Origin: Selenihalanaerobacter shriftii
GTDB lineage: Bacteria; Bacillota; Halanaerobiia; Halobacteroidales; Acetohalobiaceae
Length of the DNA: 64,000 bases
Direction: 5' to 3'
Assembly (NCBI RefSeq): GCF_900167185.1
Contig: NZ_FUWM01000018.1
Span: forward strand, 1-64,000
Shown: one piece after another, positions 1 through 8,698 of the stretch
Position numbering within the stretch: position 1 is the first letter of the stretch
Layout: each line of letters begins with the position of its first letter
Program-made: the position numbers and the translations under genes
The notes under the pieces: generated by a model
What the model was told of the DNA's origin: nothing
Database searches by the model: none
Seen by the model: only the letters and a program-made list of their open reading frames with translations

Positions 1-320
1 ACATAAACTTCTCTATCAGACCAATCTGCGTTTTTAAAAGTAGTTAAACCCTTTTTTATTTCTCGGCTTATTGTTGTCCTATGACAGTTCATTTCTCGGG
101 CTATTTCACTATAATTTTTATTTTGCTTATTATATAAATGAGCAATAATCTTACGAGCTCCTAGTTTTAAATGTTTCCCTTTTTCTCTTTCTATGATATA
201 ATTACTTTGACGCATATTTGTGCCTCCTTAATGTTTAAGTGTGGTTACTTAACATTTTATCAGAGGAACAAGTATGTGTCATTTTTTTATTAGCCCGTGC
301 ATTTAATTATACAATGCACC
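1..320 (-). mobile_element. End of an IS30-family insertion element
   Basis: The stretch holds the start of an IS30-type transposase reading off the left window edge and about 100 nt of its leader. At 297-319 there is an inverted pair, GTGCATT (297-303) and AATGCAC (313-319), of the sort found in the terminal region of IS30-like elements, so the outer end probably lies near 320. The second end is outside the window. The boundary is inferred; no target-site duplication can be tested here. Confidence 0.5.
3..215 (-). CDS. IS30-family transposase, N-terminal part
   Basis: The first 71 residues are visible; the rest lies beyond the window. They start MRQSNYIIEREKGKHL and contain a helix-turn-helix, EIAREMNCHRTTISREIKKG, near residues 42-61, which is the DNA-binding head of IS30-family DDE transposases. 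This domain recognises the element ends before cut-and-paste or circle-type transposition. The start is the ATG at 213-215, preceded by TAAGGAGG at a good distance. Because the DDE core cannot be seen, activity cannot be judged. Confidence 0.8.
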   Translation of the reverse strand, partial: MRQSNYIIEREKGKHLKLGARKIIAHLYNKQNKNYSEIAREMNCHRTTISREIKKGLTTFKNADWSDREVY

Positions 321-424
321 AATCTTTTTTTAAGTACTAATCCAATATACTAGTTAAAATCTTATTATTTTCATTAATATAATATTACAGTTTAATAATA
401 TATATTCCTAATTTATTAATAAAT

Positions 425-1069
425 CTACATTTCTCCTTGCTTTTTTAACTTTAAGTAACGCTTATACGCTTTTTTAATCTTTAAAAAATCATGCCAAGTT
501 GGTTTCTTCCAGCTTTCATTACGCAAAAGTGCTGCTGGATGGAAAGTAGGTAAAAAATAATACCCATTTCTCTCTACCCATTTCCCTCTTAATCTAGTTA
601 TCTTTCCATTAGGGTTTAATAATCCTTTAACCGCTATGGAACCTAGCGGAACAATAATAGTAGGTTCTACCATTCTAATCTCTTGTGCTAAAAACCAAAG
701 ACAGCTTTTCATCTCCTCTATTTCAGGATTGCGATTCCCTGATGGTCTACATTTTACTATATTACTGATATAAACATCTTCTCTATTAATTTCAGCCGCT
801 TCTAATATTCTATTAAAGAGTTGTCCCGCTTTACCCACAAATGGTGTCCCTTTTTCATCTTCAACCTTACCCGGACCTTCTCCTACAAACATTAAACCTG
901 CTTTTGGATTACCAGTTCCGAACACCAATTGATTACAATTTTTATGTAGAATACATCTTTTACATTGTACTGCAATCTTTTTAATTTCCTCTAAACTATT
1001 AAACCTTCTTTCAATATTATTATTCTTATCGAATAAACCTAACTGCTGACCTTCATTATAAAATAACAC
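425..1069 (-). CDS. Uracil-DNA glycosylase, family 4 (Fe-S)
   Basis: This 214-aa enzyme removes uracil from DNA in base excision repair. Four cysteines with the family-4 spacing (C36, C39, C107, C123) should hold a 4Fe-4S cluster. The active-site loop VGEGPGKVEDEKGTPFVGKA runs over 62-81, and the second motif HPAALLR starts at H177. Length is normal for type 4 UDG of bacteria and archaea. It stands alone between the IS30 end and an unknown coiled-coil gene. The family also includes some DNA-polymerase-linked UDGs, but the motif order fits a free enzyme. Confidence 0.93.
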   Translation of the reverse strand: MLFYNEGQQLGLFDKNNNIERRFNSLEEIKKIAVQCKRCILHKNCNQLVFGTGNPKAGLMFVGEGPGKVEDEKGTPFVGKAGQLFNRILEAAEINREDVYISNIVKCRPSGNRNPEIEEMKSCLWFLAQEIRMVEPTIIVPLGSIAVKGLLNPNGKITRLRGKWVERNGYYFLPTFHPAALLRNESWKKPTWHDFLKIKKAYKRYLKLKKQGEM

Positions 1070-1207
1070 TACCAGTCACCTCTATTTATCTAATTGCTAA
1101 TAGCTACAATTAATTATTTACTATAACTACTATTCTATAATCAACACCATTTTCCTCCAATTAAAAAAGGTCAGTATTTCTACTAACCTCTTATAATATA
1201 TGCTTAT

Positions 1208-1723
1208 CTATATTTTTATGAAGTTTACACTCTTACTTAGAGGATTACTAAATTTTCTATTCACATAATTAAACTTGCTATCTTTAATACATCCCCCTTC
1301 TTTTAAAAACTTCTCTAATTCTGAATAAACTTTCTCAAACTCTTCATGATTGCTCAATAATCTTTGTTTAAAAAAATGATCTCCAATAATAGCTAAGAGT
1401 TGATAGTTATCATCTTTCAATTCTTTTAGCCTACGATTCTTTAGATTAAATGAGTTTTTATAAAGTTTGATCTGTTTTTCATTTTCATTATATTTTAAAA
1501 CAGAATCTATTTTCATTTGAAGTTCAGATATTCTATTTTTAAGTTGACTACGAATTTGTAAGTTATTGATTACTGTAGTCATTAACTCTTTCAACTCAGA
1601 AGATAATTGATGATTATGTTCTAAAATTATTAATGGATAACTATTAATAGATAATTTCCCTAATAAAATCAGCATGTTCTTTATTTCGCAATCGCTAATA
1701 TTATAATCTTTCAATACAAGCAT
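1208..1723 (-). CDS. Hypothetical coiled-coil protein
   Basis: A 171-aa protein I do not recognise. It is rich in Lys, Glu, Leu and Asn. Residues about 45-135 are nearly all predicted helix with heptad-like leucines (NRISELQMKIDSVL and similar), suggesting a coiled coil. The C-terminus is basic and polar. No signal peptide or membrane segment is seen. A TTG codon lies just upstream in frame, but the ATG at 1723 follows TAGGAG at a better distance. It has no operon partner, facing a decayed locus upstream and UDG downstream. Confidence 0.6.
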   Translation of the reverse strand: MLVLKDYNISDCEIKNMLILLGKLSINSYPLIILEHNHQLSSELKELMTTVINNLQIRSQLKNRISELQMKIDSVLKYNENEKQIKLYKNSFNLKNRRLKELKDDNYQLLAIIGDHFFKQRLLSNHEEFEKVYSELEKFLKEGGCIKDSKFNYVNRKFSNPLSKSVNFIKI

Positions 1724-1903
1724 CAATCTACCAACTCCTACTCAATCCTTTTTTTGGCATGATTTAACAGTAATTTAATACTTCGACAAAATATTGAGAT
1801 ATTCCTTCAAGAAACAATAAAATAATCTACACTTTATTAAAGGACACTACTAACTAACAAAGAACTTCATAATAAAGCATCAATCCATGGAGGTAAATAT
1901 AAT

Positions 1904-2416
1904 ATGAAGATATCACTAAAATTATTCAAACAATATCCTTTTTAAAAGAGAATAATTTAAATATAAATAATTCAAGTATTAAACTATTAGTAGATTTTTT
2001 AAGTACACAACCTGATATCACCTCTGACTTACAAAAAGTATTTAAACAAAATATTAATACAGTAGAAGTACTAAAGAATTTAAAGCCTGATATTAGTTTG
2101 AAAGCTTTTTTGTATCAACTTAAAGATAATAATTCGAACAACTCAAATCAACCCTTAAATAAAGCCATATATAATTTAACCAGTCAAAAATTAATTATGC
2201 ATCAAAATGATAATCAAGATACTACTTTTCTCTATTTGCAATTACCTCTAAAAATGGATAATGATGAATTAAGTAAATGATATCCCTATTTATGAAGATC
2301 CTGCTTTAATAGATAATTTACTTCAATTGAAATTGAATGAAGAAATACCTGAAGAACTTTATCAAGTAGTAGCTGAAATTTTGAGCTTCATTTATGACCT
2401 AAATAGTGAAATATAA
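1904..2416 (+). pseudogene. Decayed FliK-like / FlhB C-terminal-domain locus
   Basis: A GGAGG site at 1889-1893 precedes an ATG at 1904 that reads only 13 codons to a stop. The adjacent frame is open from 1903 to 2280 and encodes a polar helical protein resembling the FliK-like partner often found before the small FlhB-like gene (YlqG/YlqH pair of Bacillus). Then, in a third register from 2273 to 2416 with no start codon, the DNA encodes NDIPIYEDPALIDNLL and IPEELYQVVAEILSFIYDLN. That is the unmistakable C-terminal part of the FlhB/YlqH export-switch family. The usual N-terminal 35-40 residues are gone. Both genes therefore look fused, shortened and frame-broken. Confidence 0.7.
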
Positions 2417-2419
2417 ATA

Positions 2420-3100
2420 TTATCCTTTATTCTTAAATTGACAACTTTCATTAGTACAGTCTAAGCATGGTTCATAATCATCAACATCTAAATCTTCACC
2501 TTGACCAATAATGAATAATAAAGATTTTTGAGGAACTAAAGCTTGAGAAGAAGTTATATTAACTCCAATATCTTTTCCAGACCCTAATTCAAAAAAATAT
2601 TCTTGGTCATTTATATCCCAATCTCCTTCTCCTGGACTATAATAACCACTAACTCCTAATCCCATTGCTATACTACTATTTCGTACTATATGCCAAACTT
2701 CTTTTGTTATTCTATCTAATAATCTATTACCTACTAAATCTAAGATAGTTGCTTCTAAATATTCATTTTTTTTAAAAGACTGATTAATCTCTTCATCTAT
2801 TTTAGAACCAATAGTTACTAAACTTACCATCGCTTTAGTGGCACCATCTAATTTATCAGTTAAATAAGCCGACTCTATTTGGTAAGAATCATTTAAAATA
2901 ATTATATTTTCATCTGGCTTAACCAGTATCTCTTCAATTTGATGACTCGTAGCTTCAAAATCCACTAGCTCTTCACCTTTAGTAATCATCTTATTTACTA
3001 CTTCCCTAATCTGTGGTTTTGCCTCATTTGCTGATTCATAACCATATAACTTCAATATCTCATCTTCAGTAATATCAACCTCTAAATCAAAATTCCCCAT
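2420..3100 (-). CDS. Methionine synthase activation-domain-like protein
   Basis: This 226-aa protein resembles the reactivation domain of B12-dependent methionine synthase. The hallmark is SGYYSPGEGDWDIND (about 151-165), the SPGxGDW motif used to bind S-adenosylmethionine in MetH. It is followed by the family segment from IGVNITSSQALVPQKS. The C-terminus has a cysteine patch, CLDCTNESC, typical of stand-alone members in Firmicutes and close to a metal-binding site. Such proteins probably re-methylate cob(II)alamin on a MetH lacking its own domain. No metH is nearby. It starts 19 nt after the nth stop codon's neighbour and may be co-transcribed with nth. Confidence 0.82.
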   Translation of the reverse strand: MGNFDLEVDITEDEILKLYGYESANEAKPQIREVVNKMITKGEELVDFEATSHQIEEILVKPDENIIILNDSYQIESAYLTDKLDGATKAMVSLVTIGSKIDEEINQSFKKNEYLEATILDLVGNRLLDRITKEVWHIVRNSSIAMGLGVSGYYSPGEGDWDINDQEYFFELGSGKDIGVNITSSQALVPQKSLLFIIGQGEDLDVDDYEPCLDCTNESCQFKNKG

Positions 3101-3122
3101 ACATACTCAACCCCTACTTAAG

Positions 3123-3767
3123 CTATTCTTCTTTAAGAAAATAATCACATAAATGACTTACTGGACATTCTTGACACCTTGGCTTACGTGCTTTACAGAT
3201 TTCTCGTCCATGAAAAATAAACCAATGGTGAGCAACAGACCATAATTGTTTAGGAATATTATCCATTAATTCCTTTTCAGTTGCCAATACTGTATCACTA
3301 TTAGCTATTCCTAAACGATTAGTTACTCGAAAAACATGGGTATCCACAGCAATAGCATCAAAATCAAATGCACAACTTAAAACCACATTGGCTGTTTTAC
3401 GTCCAACTCCTGATAATTTCATTAATTCTTTTCTACCTTGTGGTACTCTAGAATTATAATCTTCAACTAATTTATGACAGGTTTTAATAATATACTTTGC
3501 TTTGTTTCGATATAGACCTACTCCTTGAATTTTATTAGATAACTCATCAGGAGTCACCCCTATAAAATCTTCAGGTTCTTTATAATCCTCAAATAATTCC
3601 TTTGTCACTTTATTTACTTGTTTATCTGTTGATTGAGCAGAAAGAATAGTAGCAATCAATAATTCAAAAGGTGTTTCATAATCCAATTCAGTTTCTGGAG
3701 CAGGATATTTATTATCTAATATCTTTAAAATTTTTTCAACCTCTTCTGCAGTCTTCACTACTTCCAC
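3123..3767 (-). CDS. nth: Endonuclease III
   Basis: A 214-aa DNA glycosylase/AP lyase that removes oxidised pyrimidines. The helix-hairpin-helix ends in the LSGVGRKTANVVL motif with catalytic Lys124, and the partner Asp142 sits in VDTHVFR, as in E. coli Nth (K120, D138). The 4Fe-4S ligands C191, C198, C201 and C207 have the classic C-x6-C-x2-C-x5-C spacing. Length is full. It lies in a run of minus-strand genes with short gaps, upstream of the MetH-activation-like gene and downstream of an alpha/beta hydrolase. Confidence 0.96.
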   Translation of the reverse strand: MEVVKTAEEVEKILKILDNKYPAPETELDYETPFELLIATILSAQSTDKQVNKVTKELFEDYKEPEDFIGVTPDELSNKIQGVGLYRNKAKYIIKTCHKLVEDYNSRVPQGRKELMKLSGVGRKTANVVLSCAFDFDAIAVDTHVFRVTNRLGIANSDTVLATEKELMDNIPKQLWSVAHHWFIFHGREICKARKPRCQECPVSHLCDYFLKEE

Positions 3768-3781
3768 CTCATTACTCTTAA

Positions 3782-4555
3782 TTATAAGTTTTCAATTAAC
3801 CATTGCAAAGTTTTATTTAATACTTCCTCTTCCCAATCAGAATTATTATAAGTATGATCTGCCCCAGCAACTATATGTTTCTGACATTCTTCAGCAATAG
3901 AATTATCATAATATGCTTCTGTATTCTCTACTGGAACTACTTCATCTTCACTACCATGAACTAAAAAAAGTAGGTTTTTATACTTTTTAATTCTTGATAA
4001 AGGATTGATTTCATTAATTTCATTTACAAAATCTTTACCTAATTTTGAGCCATCTAAATCTATATACCCTTGCTCATCTAAAGTCTGTAAGGCATTGTCT
4101 TTCGGTTTTTGTGCTAAGAATACTTTTTGAATCTCAGCCACTGCTGACCATAAAACTAAAGCTTTAATATTTTGCGACTTAGCTGCTGTACAAGCTGCAA
4201 CTGCTCCACCTAAACTTAATCCTAATAGTCCTAACTGAGATGAATTAACTTCGTCTAATTGACTAATTAACTCTACTGCTTCTAAAGCATCTTCTACCTG
4301 TCCCGAAATGGTAGTCTCTTTAAAATCACCAAAACTATCTCCAGAACCACGATAATCAAACCTAAAAGCTACGATACCGTTTTCAGCTAAATTTCTAGCC
4401 ATCTTAACAAATATTCGATGAGGCCCTATTTTATTACCCTTAAACCCATGACAAAGAATAACTGCTGGTTTAGGATAATCAGTCTTGCAGTCTGGAATAT
4501 GCAAAATTCCTAACATTTTTTTTGCACCCTTACCAAAAAGAACGGGCTTTTCCAA
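3782..4555 (-). CDS. Alpha/beta hydrolase (serine esterase/peptidase type)
   Basis: A 257-aa cytoplasmic alpha/beta-fold hydrolase. The nucleophile elbow is GLSLGG with Ser114, the acid is Asp204 in GSEDEVVP, and the base is His234 in GADHTY. The oxyanion region is CHGFKGNK near 35-42. It is closest in layout to dienelactone-hydrolase/S33-type esterases common in Firmicutes. No signal peptide is present. The natural substrate cannot be read from sequence. It is 14 nt upstream of nth and may share its transcript. Confidence 0.85.
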   Translation of the reverse strand: MEKPVLFGKGAKKMLGILHIPDCKTDYPKPAVILCHGFKGNKIGPHRIFVKMARNLAENGIVAFRFDYRGSGDSFGDFKETTISGQVEDALEAVELISQLDEVNSSQLGLLGLSLGGAVAACTAAKSQNIKALVLWSAVAEIQKVFLAQKPKDNALQTLDEQGYIDLDGSKLGKDFVNEINEINPLSRIKKYKNLLFLVHGSEDEVVPVENTEAYYDNSIAEECQKHIVAGADHTYNNSDWEEEVLNKTLQWLIENL

Positions 4556-4624
4556 AGTCTATCACTCCCTTGTGAAATAAATTATATCATTTTCAGACTT
4601 TTAATTCAAAGAAAAAATTGGATA

Positions 4625-5215
4625 TTACTTGACTTGATGACAGTTCCTACATCTAGCTTCATATTTTTCATCAGCACCAACTACTATAATCGGATCATCG
4701 ACACTAGCTGGTTCTCCATTAATTAACCTTTGATTACGGGTAGCAGGATTAGAACACTTTACACATACAGCATGTAACTTAGTAACATATTCCGCGCGAG
4801 CCATCAATTCCGGCATAGGCTCAAAGCCACGCCCAGCAAAATCCATATCTAAACCAGCAATAATTACTCTATAGCCTTGATCAGCTAAATCTACAACTAA
4901 CTCAATTAAGCCATTATCAAAGAATTGTCCTTCATCTATAGCTATTACATCAATCTTATTATTTATTTTTTTAAAACGTTTCTCAATATCTGAAGAATCA
5001 TCGACTATCTCAGCCTTGATCTTATTGCCATTATGGGTTACAACTTCATTATCACTATATCTATCGTCAACTTTTGGCTTAAAGATTACCACCTCTTGTT
5101 TAGCAATTACTGCCCTTTCTACTCTTCTAAGTAATTCATTGCTCTTTCCTGCATACATAACTCCTGTTATTACTTCTAACCAACCTGAATTTACTGAACC
5201 ATAATATCCGTGCAT
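4625..5215 (-). CDS. tdk: Thymidine kinase
   Basis: A 196-aa type II thymidine kinase that phosphorylates thymidine with ATP in pyrimidine salvage. The P-loop GVMYAGKS covers 18-25, the catalytic Glu95 is in AIDEGQFF, and the lasso region contains [19 protein letters not shown]. Structural zinc ligands are C151, C154, C189 and C192. Length matches the TK1/Tdk family. It has its own ribosome site GGGAGCTGG upstream and is separated by 69 nt from the hydrolase gene. Confidence 0.96.
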   Translation of the reverse strand: MHGYYGSVNSGWLEVITGVMYAGKSNELLRRVERAVIAKQEVVIFKPKVDDRYSDNEVVTHNGNKIKAEIVDDSSDIEKRFKKINNKIDVIAIDEGQFFDNGLIELVVDLADQGYRVIIAGLDMDFAGRGFEPMPELMARAEYVTKLHAVCVKCSNPATRNQRLINGEPASVDDPIIVVGADEKYEARCRNCHQVK

Positions 5216-5315
5216 TAAAACCAGCTCCCTATAGTAACATATGTAAGTTATCTTTTATATTTTATCGTTTTTAATTATATACTAACTTGCTTACTTTTTA
5301 AAGAGATACTTTAAA

Positions 5316-6437
5316 TCATTCTACTTTTTTATCTAACCCCTTTAACTTAAAAGTTATAAATAGAATAATTGGTAAAATAATTAAATAAAACTTACCTATA
5401 TAGTTAATATACCTCATTAATCTAAAAGCCTTATCTATTGTTCCAGGTAATAATGCCAAAAAGTAAGGCGGAACCATACCGGGTAAAATTAATTGTTTAA
5501 ACTCCTTATAATTAAAAAAATGTGCTAATCCTAGCCCATTTCCTACAAATGTTAGAACTAAAGTAGTTGTAAAAGAAATTGTAGCCCAAATAGCTATAAA
5601 TAGACTACCTATCCTTTCAAGAACTGGAACTTCTATTGAACTTAGAATACTAATGATTGGCCAGGTCATATATCCTAACTCCACATATCCAACTGCTGCT
5701 ATAGTGAAGGCTACAAAACTAACAAAGATAACTACAACCGTTGTAATCCCACTTATTGTTGCTGAAAGAACTTTATCTCTATCAGAACTCTTTATATATG
5801 GATATAATAGATACATCATCTCTAAACCTAAAAATGAAGATGCTCCATAACCGATTAACGAACCTTGAGTTATCTTATATAAGCCAGAATTAAAGACTGG
5901 CAATATATTACCTAAATCAAAATGAGGTAATGAAACGGTTAATAATAAAGGTATGGCCAGAAAAATCAAAGCTGGCATAGTAATATATTCATTAAATCTA
6001 GCTATCGGTTCTATTCCATGTCTAATTAGATATGCTGGTATTATTAAAGTTGAAAGTAACAAAATTTCTATAGGAGTTCTTGGAATTAAAAATGGCTTAA
6101 TAGCAGAACTAAAGAGTCTAATATTAATTGAAGTTATTAATAAAAAATATAATAATAAACCACTACTTAATAACTTACTTAAAACTTTACCAAAAATAAT
6201 CTCACTATACTCAATAAAAGTAAGATTAGGAAATGCCGAATTAATTCTAACTAAAAGATACATATTAAAGATAACAATTAATCCACTAGTAATCGGTAAA
6301 ATCCAGCCATCTACCCCAGCAACTTCTGTCATAAATCTGGGCATAATTAAAGTATTAACTCCTATTAGAATACTAATTATCATAATATATAACTGCCGCG
6401 AAGAAATCTTATCATCTGGATCTATCATAGCCTTCAC
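5316..6437 (-). CDS. GerAB/GerKB-type spore germination permease
   Basis: A 373-aa integral membrane protein with about ten hydrophobic segments, of the APC-superfamily GerAB type. It starts near ISSRQLYIMIISILIGVNTL and ends in a basic helix. In GerA-type receptors this subunit binds the small-molecule germinant beside GerAA and GerAC. No gerAA or gerAC neighbour exists here, so this is an orphan B subunit that may pair with subunits encoded elsewhere or act as a transporter. It follows a ferritin-like gene by 23 nt. Its presence supports a spore-forming ancestry. Confidence 0.85.
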   Translation of the reverse strand: MKAMIDPDDKISSRQLYIMIISILIGVNTLIMPRFMTEVAGVDGWILPITSGLIVIFNMYLLVRINSAFPNLTFIEYSEIIFGKVLSKLLSSGLLLYFLLITSINIRLFSSAIKPFLIPRTPIEILLLSTLIIPAYLIRHGIEPIARFNEYITMPALIFLAIPLLLTVSLPHFDLGNILPVFNSGLYKITQGSLIGYGASSFLGLEMMYLLYPYIKSSDRDKVLSATISGITTVVVIFVSFVAFTIAAVGYVELGYMTWPIISILSSIEVPVLERIGSLFIAIWATISFTTTLVLTFVGNGLGLAHFFNYKEFKQLILPGMVPPYFLALLPGTIDKAFRLMRYINYIGKFYLIILPIILFITFKLKGLDKKVE

Positions 6438-6460
6438 CTACCTAATCACTTTTCTTGTCT

Positions 6461-6922
6461 TTAAATCTGTCCTTTAAACTTCTTTTTGTTTAGCTGACGT
6501 TTTTGTTCCACAAACCAACTTCTATGCATATCTTCTTCAATAGAATTCCTTATTAAAACATCTAATAATCCTTGATCTTTTACTTCATTGATTAATTTAT
6601 AATAATCATGCGCTGCTCTAGATTCTAACAAAATATTAATATTAAATAGATTAACTGTTCCAAACATTGTAGTTAATTCACTAAATGGTTTACCAAAAAT
6701 TGGGCCTATGATTTCTCCTACTCTACTAGGCTCAGATCCTAATTCCCTAATGCTTTTTTTTATATTTTCCACATGACCTTTTTCTACATCAGCTAAATGC
6801 TTTAAAACTTCTTTAATATAATCATCATTACTGGCTCTATGCTGTTCTTCATATAATGTCACCTGTTCTAATTCTAAAGTATAAAACCAATTTAAAGAAG
6901 CAAGCAATAACTTTTTATTCAT
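6461..6922 (-). CDS. Ferritin-like diiron protein
   Basis: A 153-aa four-helix protein of the ferritin/rubrerythrin-like fold. Metal-ligand-like residues occur in order: LELEQVTLYEEQ near 16-27, DVEKGHVEN near 46-54 (ExxH), LESRAAHDYYK near 100-110, and IEEDMHRSW near 128-136 (ExxH). This spacing fits a diiron site. There is no rubredoxin-type CxxC domain, so it is not a full rubrerythrin. A role in iron handling or peroxide defence is inferred. Divergent from fixC. Confidence 0.75.
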   Translation of the reverse strand: MNKKLLLASLNWFYTLELEQVTLYEEQHRASNDDYIKEVLKHLADVEKGHVENIKKSIRELGSEPSRVGEIIGPIFGKPFSELTTMFGTVNLFNINILLESRAAHDYYKLINEVKDQGLLDVLIRNSIEEDMHRSWFVEQKRQLNKKKFKGQI

Positions 6923-7076
6923 ATAATCACTCCAATGTTAAGCTTATCAATCTTATTTTAAACCGTTTCTGCAAATATAATACATTTTTGAAAATTAAAA
7001 TTAAGAATAAAATAGGAGTAATCGTTAAAACTAAAGTTGTACTAATTTTGATAATTTAATTGAAGGAGAGAAAAAT

Positions 7077-8387
7077 ATGGGTAATGATCGTTACGATGCT
7101 GTAATTGTAGGCGCGGGTCCAGCTGGTGCATCAGCAGCTCTTTTATTAGCCCAAAATAACTCATCAGTTGCATTAATAGAACGAGGAAAAAAACCTGGAA
7201 GCAAAAATATGTTTGGTGGTAGCATTTATCGTAAACCTACTGCTAAAATCATTCCTGGATTTTGGGAAAAAGCTCCTCTAGAAAGAAGTATAGTTACCGA
7301 TGAATTATGGTTAATGGATAAAAATTCAGCAGTTAAAGTTGGATTTACAGGCTTAAAATTTAATGAACCTCCATATAATAAGTTTTCAGCCATTAGGTCT
7401 AAGTTTGATGCTTGGTTTGCTAATAAAGCAGTTGAAGCCGGAGCTAATTTAATGACTGAAACTTTAGTAGATGATTTAGTATATGAAAAAATTGGCTTAC
7501 TTAAAAAGAAAGTAAATGGGGTAAAATTAGATAATGGAGAAATTATCTATGCTGATGTAGTTTTAATTGCTGAAGGAGCCAGTGCAAACTTAACTCAAAA
7601 GGCAGGTATGCGAGGTAGAATAGAAGCTTCAAGTTTAACCTTATATGTTAAAGAAGAACTAGCATTACCACCTGAAATTATAGAAGCTCGCTTTAATTTA
7701 GAACCAGGAGAAGGAGCTAATCTAGGAATGATTGGTTACCCTACTTCTGGAGTTATTGGGAAAGGTGGACTATGGACTAACAAAAAATCTATATCTCTAA
7801 TTACAGGTGGCTATCTAAATCAAATTAATGCTAAAGGAATTAGTCCTTATCAGTTACTTAGTCGCTTTAAGAAGCATCCTTTAATTAAAAGACTAATTGC
7901 AGGTGCTGAATCTATAGCTTATAAGGCTCATGTAATCCCTAAAGGTGGTTATGAAAATGTACCACAGCTTTATGATGATGGTTTACTAATTGCAGGCGAT
8001 GCTGCCATGATGATTAGTGGCCGTAGAGGATCTGATATAGCCATGTTAACTGGTCTGTATGCTGCAGAAACAATAGCCCAAGCTAGAGCAGCTGAAGATT
8101 ATAGTGCTAAAGTACTTAAGGGTTATGAAAAAAGAGTTATGGATAGTTTCTTTATGAAAAGTATTAAAAAGAGTAAATCCGCTAAAAAATACTATAAAGA
8201 TCACCCAGATGCCGATTATCTATTAACCAAAGCTGCTAATGATGCCGCTTATCGTTTCTTTGAAGTGGGTGTTGAACCATCAGAACAAAAAATAAAAAAA
8301 ATAAAGAAGGAAATTCTTAATATGGAACCTACTAAAAAGCTCATTACTGACTTATACTATGGTTTTAAAGACTGGGGGATATTCTGA
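7077..8387 (+). CDS. fixC: FixC-like flavoprotein (ETF-quinone oxidoreductase family)
   Basis: A 436-aa FAD enzyme. The dinucleotide-binding motif VIVGAGPAGASAA lies at 9-21, and the second FAD motif GLLIAGDAAMMI with the following GSDIAMLTG sits near 302-320. The family takes electrons from FixAB electron-transfer flavoprotein and passes them to quinone or ferredoxin. It overlaps fixX by one base (TGATG at 8385-8389), so translation is coupled. No fixA or fixB lies in the window, so the electron donor must be encoded elsewhere. The start follows GAAGGAGAG at good spacing. Confidence 0.9.
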   Translation: MGNDRYDAVIVGAGPAGASAALLLAQNNSSVALIERGKKPGSKNMFGGSIYRKPTAKIIPGFWEKAPLERSIVTDELWLMDKNSAVKVGFTGLKFNEPPYNKFSAIRSKFDAWFANKAVEAGANLMTETLVDDLVYEKIGLLKKKVNGVKLDNGEIIYADVVLIAEGASANLTQKAGMRGRIEASSLTLYVKEELALPPEIIEARFNLEPGEGANLGMIGYPTSGVIGKGGLWTNKKSISLITGGYLNQINAKGISPYQLLSRFKKHPLIKRLIAGAESIAYKAHVIPKGGYENVPQLYDDGLLIAGDAAMMISGRRGSDIAMLTGLYAAETIAQARAAEDYSAKVLKGYEKRVMDSFFMKSIKKSKSAKKYYKDHPDADYLLTKAANDAAYRFFEVGVEPSEQKIKKIKKEILNMEPTKKLITDLYYGFKDWGIF

Positions 8388-8680
8388 TGTCTAATTTTTT
8401 AAAAGATCAAAAATCACCACTAGATAGTGTAGAAATTATAGCAGATGACATATCTCATATTGATATTAAAAATAAAAAGGTATGTTTAAAAAAATGTGAG
8501 AATAAACCTTGCACGTATTACTGCCCTACTAGAGTTTACTCTTGGAGCGGGGAAGATACTGAAATAAAAGTCGATTATACTAGATGTGTTGAATGTTTAG
8601 CCTGTCCCCAAGGATGCCCTTATAATAATATTGCCTGGCAATTGCCTAAAGGCGGTTATGGTGTGAACTATCAAAGATAA
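8387..8680 (+). CDS. fixX: FixX-like ferredoxin
   Basis: A 97-aa ferredoxin partner of FixC. It has a first cysteine group KKCENKPCTYYCPT near 35-48 and a second CVECLACPQGCPYN near 65-78, the layout of FixX and of the ferredoxin end of ETF-quinone oxidoreductase. It should carry a 4Fe-4S cluster and receive electrons from FixC on the cytoplasmic side. It is translationally coupled to fixC and is followed after 18 nt by an MFS transporter that may share the transcript. Confidence 0.9.
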   Translation: MSNFLKDQKSPLDSVEIIADDISHIDIKNKKVCLKKCENKPCTYYCPTRVYSWSGEDTEIKVDYTRCVECLACPQGCPYNNIAWQLPKGGYGVNYQR

Positions 8681-8698
8681 TGTAGGAGGATTGAATTA

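Noticed and set aside
5953-6477. 174-codon plus-strand frame opposite the GerAB-like gene
   Set aside because: It mirrors the membrane-protein gene on the other strand, lacks a ribosome site and has no recognisable domain; a shadow frame.
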